Shown here: positions 5,813 to 8,361 of the stretch, one piece after another
How the letters are laid out: each line of letters begins with the position of its first letter
Position numbering within the stretch: position 1 is the first letter of the stretch
Translations under genes and position numbers: made by a program
Origin: Caulobacteraceae bacterium
GTDB taxonomy: Bacteria; Pseudomonadota; Alphaproteobacteria; Caulobacterales; Caulobacteraceae
Assembly (NCBI GenBank): GCA_003161535.1
Contig: PMOM01000278.1
Span: forward strand, 1-8,361
DNA length: 8,361 nt
Reading direction: 5' to 3'
The notes under the pieces: generated by a model
Told to the model about the DNA's origin: nothing
Databases searched by the model: none
What the model saw: the letters and a program-made list of their open reading frames with translations, nothing else

Positions 5813-6931
5813 ATGCGCATTGTCTTGGCCACCGACGCCTGGGAGCCCCAAGTCAACGGGGTCGTGCGCACCCTGACGCGGGTGGTCGCCGAGCTTCGCG
5901 AGATGGGCGAGGAGGTCGAGGTGATCAGCCCCGATCAATTCGCCACCTTCCCACTGCCCAGCTACCCGGAGATCAAGCTGGCCAGGGGCGCCTACGAGAA
6001 GGTGCAGGCGCGCTTCAAGGCCTTCGAACCCGAGGCGATCCATATCGCCACCGAGGGACCCATCGGCCTGGCCACCCGACGCATCTGTTTGGAGTGGAGG
6101 CTGCCCTTCACCACCAGCTATCACACGCGCTTCCCGGAATATGTCTCGGCCCGCCTGCCGCTGCCCCTGGCGGCGGGATACGCTTACATGAAGTGGTTTC
6201 ACCGGCCCTCCGGCCGCCTGATGGTGGCGACGCCGACCATGCGCGAGGAGCTTGAGCGGCACGGCTTTCACAACATCTCGCTGTGGACCAAGGGGCTGGA
6301 CACCCAGATGTTCCATCCCCGGCGGCCGGACGCCAATGAGCCTGACATTTTCGAGGGGTTGCAGCGGCCGGTCTGGCTGAACGTCGGACGGGTGGCCGTG
6401 GAAAAGAACGTCGAAGCCTTCGTCAGCCTGGATCTTCCCGGGACCAAGGTGGTGGTGGGCGACGGACCCCAACGGGCCGACCTGGAAGCGAAATATCCGG
6501 GCGTGAAATTCGTCGGCGCCAAATTCGACGAGGAGCTGGCCGCGCACTACGCCTGCGCGGACGTCTTCGTGTTTCCGTCGCTCACCGACACCTTTGGGCT
6601 GGTGATCCTGGAGGCCTGGGGCGCCGGAACGCCGGTGGCCGCTTTTTCCGCCCCCGGTCCGGTCGACATCATTCCGGGGACCGGCGCTGGGGTCCTGGCG
6701 CCGGGACAGACCGAAGGTCTGGCGGAGGCTTGCATGGAGGCGTTGAAGCTTGACCGGGGGGCGGTCCGCCGCGTCGCCGAAGGCTATTCCTGGCGCGCCT
6801 GCGCCGAGGAGTTCCTGCGTCTGCTGCAGCCCTACCCCGAACCCGAAAAGCGCCGCTTCTGGCGCCGCCTGCGCCGCCTCGCCCGGATCCGGCGCCGCCC
6901 GCTCGCGCCGTCACCCCCGTCGGCGGCCTAG
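5813..6931 (+). CDS. GT4-family glycosyltransferase (GT-B fold), lipid or polysaccharide type
   Basis: A 372-residue retaining glycosyltransferase expected to move a sugar from a nucleotide-sugar to a lipid or glycan at the cytoplasmic membrane face. The N-terminal domain has the WEPQVNGVVRT acceptor loop (10-20) and SYHTRFPEY (102-110). The C-terminal domain has LNVGRVAVEKN (189-199), VVGDGPQ (214-220) and SLTDTFGLVILEA (256-268). The E-x7-E motif is present as D259-x7-E267, a conservative change. Residues 347-362 form a very basic tail (RRFWRRLRRLARIRRR), likely to hold the protein on anionic membrane. The ATG at 5813 is chosen because MRIVLATDAW is the usual first strand of the fold; the frame is open 26 codons further to a TTG at 5735, with no recognisable sequence there and no clear ribosome site at either. 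It lies 110 bp after the fRMsr gene on the same strand and converges with phnE. It resembles the MgtA/SqdX-like group; donor and acceptor cannot be assigned. Confidence 0.87.
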   Translation: MRIVLATDAWEPQVNGVVRTLTRVVAELREMGEEVEVISPDQFATFPLPSYPEIKLARGAYEKVQARFKAFEPEAIHIATEGPIGLATRRICLEWRLPFTTSYHTRFPEYVSARLPLPLAAGYAYMKWFHRPSGRLMVATPTMREELERHGFHNISLWTKGLDTQMFHPRRPDANEPDIFEGLQRPVWLNVGRVAVEKNVEAFVSLDLPGTKVVVGDGPQRADLEAKYPGVKFVGAKFDEELAAHYACADVFVFPSLTDTFGLVILEAWGAGTPVAAFSAPGPVDIIPGTGAGVLAPGQTEGLAEACMEALKLDRGAVRRVAEGYSWRACAEEFLRLLQPYPEPEKRRFWRRLRRLARIRRRPLAPSPPSAA

Positions 6932-6942
6932 GCTTTGCCTAG
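6928..6942. terminator. Hairpin spanning both convergent stop codons, possible bidirectional terminator
   Basis: CTAGGC-TTT-GCCTAG is a perfect 6-base stem with a 3-base loop. Its left arm contains the TAG stop of the glycosyltransferase (6929-6931) and its right arm contains the TAG stop of phnE on the other strand (6941-6939). An alternative 5-base stem, GGCTT/AAGCC (6931-6935 with 6945-6949), competes with it. No T-run follows on either side, so termination strength is uncertain. Confidence 0.4.
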
Positions 6943-7742
6943 AGAAGCCGAGTGCGGATCAATTGCGACAGCAGATCGATTGCGGAGACGGCCACCACGA
7001 TGATGATGACGATGGCGCTGGTCTGGTCGAAGGCGAAGCTGTTGATGGAATCAAACAGCGGCTGGCCGATGCCGCCGGCGCCGATCAGGCTGAGCACGGT
7101 GGCCGAACGGGCGTTGGCTTCGAAGCGGTAGAGCGCATAGCTGGTCCACAAGGGAGCGACCTGCGGCAGCACCCCCCAGGCGATCTGCTGCAAAGGCGCC
7201 GCGCCGGTGGCGCGAACCCCCTCGACGGGACCCCGATCGATAGCCTCGACCGCTTCAGAAAACAGTTTACCCAGCACGCCGCCGGTGTTGATCGCCAGGG
7301 CCATCACCCCGGCGAAGGGTCCCAAGCCCACGGCGACGACGAAGATTGCGCCAATGACCAGATCGGGCACCGAACGCAGGATGTCCAGAAGCCGGCGGAC
7401 CGGTTGCTGGATCCAGATCGGCGAGACGTTGCGGGCGCCGGCCAGTCCCAGCGGCACGGCGATGAGGATGGCCAGGGCTGTCCCCCAAAGCGCCATCTGG
7501 ATGGTCAGCCACATGTCGGCGATATAGAGGCGGTACTCGGAAAAATCGGGCCGGATGAACTGCGCGGCCAGCTGGCGCATGTTGGCCGAACCGGCAAAGA
7601 GATCGCCGATCTTGTAGATTTCCGCGCCGTGGAAGCCGGCGATGAGCAGCAAGGCCAGACCGCCCCAGATCAAGACATCGAATGCCCGCTCGCCAAGGCC
7701 GCGTTGCGGCGGCGCCAGTTGAGGTTCGGACGCGGCGTCCAT
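6939..7742 (-). CDS. phnE: Phosphonate/phosphate-type ABC transporter permease PhnE
   Basis: Inner-membrane permease of a PhnCDE-type importer that takes up phosphonate, phosphite or phosphate delivered by PhnD, powered by PhnC. The 267 residues include membrane segments at about 23-40, 79-101, 127-152 and 242-260. The cytoplasmic EAA-type loop that docks on the ATPase is at about 163-194 (EAVEAIDRGPVEGVRATGAA, then IAWGVLPQ). The C-terminal blocks SYALYRFEANARSATVLSLI and GAGGIGQPLF are hallmarks of PhnE. The start is ATG at 7742, only 4 bases after the phnD stop, so the pair is translated from one message. No phnC is seen after phnE, so it should lie upstream of phnD outside the window. The ligand cannot be decided from the permease; some PhnCDE systems in this group serve phosphate or phosphite. 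Length and motifs are complete. Confidence 0.92.
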   Translation of the reverse strand: MDAASEPQLAPPQRGLGERAFDVLIWGGLALLLIAGFHGAEIYKIGDLFAGSANMRQLAAQFIRPDFSEYRLYIADMWLTIQMALWGTALAILIAVPLGLAGARNVSPIWIQQPVRRLLDILRSVPDLVIGAIFVVAVGLGPFAGVMALAINTGGVLGKLFSEAVEAIDRGPVEGVRATGAAPLQQIAWGVLPQVAPLWTSYALYRFEANARSATVLSLIGAGGIGQPLFDSINSFAFDQTSAIVIIIVVAVSAIDLLSQLIRTRLL

Positions 7743-7746
7743 TGGC

Positions 7747-8361
7747 CTATTGCGCCGCCGCCGGCGCTCGCGTGCGGGCCTCGAGGGCGACGCGCTGGGC
7801 GGTGATGGCGTCCAGCGACGCCTTGGCGGCGGCGATCTTCGCCTTGTCGCCGCCGCGCTTGGCCTGCAGCCAGATGCCGGTGGCCTCCATTTCGCGGACG
7901 GGCAACAGATGGCTGTCGTCGGCCGGCTTGAAGCCGCCGACCCGCACTCTCGCCATATAGCCCCGCGCCCGCGCCGCCTCGGGACTGTCGCCCTGGCCGT
8001 AGGTCAGGAAGAACTGCCGCAGCTTCTCCTTCACCGCCGGATCGAGATCCTTGCGCCAGATGATCGGGTCCTCGGGCAGGGTGGGCGAGGTCCAGATCAC
8101 CCGAACCTCGTCGGCCTCGTGGCGGCCGTGCTGCCGGTTCAACAGCAAGGAGGTCGAATTGTTGGTGGCCACGTCAAGCTGGCCGTTGGCGACGGCGAAC
8201 AGATTGGTCTGATGACTTGAACCGCTGCGCACCTGTTTGAAACAGGTCGCCGGATCGATGTCGCGCGGGGCGAACAGATAGGTCATCGGCGCCAGGGTGC
8301 CGGAGGTGGACAGCACGTCGCCCAGGCCAAAGGAAAGGCGCCTGTCGCACTTGAGCACCTG
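7747..8361 (-). CDS. phnD: Phosphonate/phosphate-type ABC transporter substrate-binding protein PhnD, C-terminal part
   Basis: Periplasmic solute-binding protein of the same importer. About 204 residues are visible; the frame is open to the right edge, so the N-terminus, including any signal peptide, is missing. The fragment has the family's ligand-pocket blocks: LGDVLSTSGTLAPM (near nt 8280-8320) and GSSHQTNLFAVANGQLDVAT (near nt 8165-8225). These are followed by VIWTSPTLPEDPIIWRKDL and the C-terminal helices. The STSG loop and the SH pair contribute to phosphonate or phosphate binding in characterised PhnD-like proteins. The last 25 or so residues are Ala/Arg-rich and helical (ALEARTRAPAAAQ), a common loosely conserved tail. 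The stop is TAG at 7749-7747, 4 bases before phnE. The upstream regulatory region, where a Pho box would lie, is not in the window. Confidence 0.9.
   Translation of the reverse strand, partial: QVLKCDRRLSFGLGDVLSTSGTLAPMTYLFAPRDIDPATCFKQVRSGSSHQTNLFAVANGQLDVATNNSTSLLLNRQHGRHEADEVRVIWTSPTLPEDPIIWRKDLDPAVKEKLRQFFLTYGQGDSPEAARARGYMARVRVGGFKPADDSHLLPVREMEATGIWLQAKRGGDKAKIAAAKASLDAITAQRVALEARTRAPAAAQ

Noticed and set aside
5699..6547. A 282-codon minus-strand open frame opposite the glycosyltransferase.
   Set aside because: Its translation has no recognisable domain, while the plus strand encodes a complete glycosyltransferase; it is a GC-driven shadow.
6750..7805. A 351-codon plus-strand open frame opposite phnE.
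   Set aside because: It overlaps both the glycosyltransferase end and all of phnE, and its Gly/Asp/His/Arg-rich translation is typical of antisense to a membrane protein gene.
1..8361. CRISPR arrays, tRNA or rRNA genes, intact insertion sequences, defence or toxin-antitoxin cassettes.
   Set aside because: No regularly spaced repeats, RNA gene signatures, transposases or known defence motifs were found on either strand.

Overview
The window is GC-rich (most hand-counted lines near 70%) and looks like chromosomal DNA from an alphaproteobacterium, probably of the Caulobacter/Phenylobacterium kind. The grounds are a single-chain biotin-dependent acyl-CoA carboxylase, a small phasin-like gene with a CTGC-N3-GCAG operator, a free-methionine-sulfoxide reductase and a phn-type transporter. 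The lineage is inferred from gene content only; there is no rRNA, tRNA, phage, CRISPR or intact mobile element.

Layout. (1) 1-2105, +: the 3' part of a fused biotin carboxylase/carrier/carboxyltransferase gene, cut by the left edge. (2) 2178-2684, -: a FlaR-type P-loop kinase in a stretch of lower GC. (3) 2685-2931: no gene, one hairpin. (4) 2932-4209, -: a regulator made of two complete TetR units in one chain, with its own promoter and a palindrome at about 4276-4320. (5) 5040-4405, -: a two-gene unit, a small phasin-like protein followed 21 bp later by an unrecognised 106-residue Arg-rich protein. (6) 5090-5118: a well-formed core promoter for that unit, with a CTGC-N3-GCAG palindrome filling its spacer, as expected for repression by the polyhydroxyalkanoate regulator PhaR. 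(7) 5202-5702, +: divergent free-methionine-(R)-sulfoxide reductase with all three expected cysteines. (8) 5813-6931, +: GT4-type glycosyltransferase with a basic C-terminal tail. (9) 8361-6939, -: phnD (partial) and phnE of a phosphonate/phosphate-type ABC importer, converging on the glycosyltransferase; a 15-base hairpin contains both stop codons.

How the parts may work together. The carboxylase (malonyl-CoA-type products), the TetR pair (a family that often senses acyl-CoAs, lipids or drugs) and the phasin unit all touch acyl and storage-lipid metabolism, but each seems to be a separate transcription unit. The transporter beside a glycosyltransferase could reflect phosphate-sparing membrane lipid synthesis; this is inference. 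The observations most worth following are the PhaR-type operator with its unknown second gene, and the tandem TetR regulator with its revised start.
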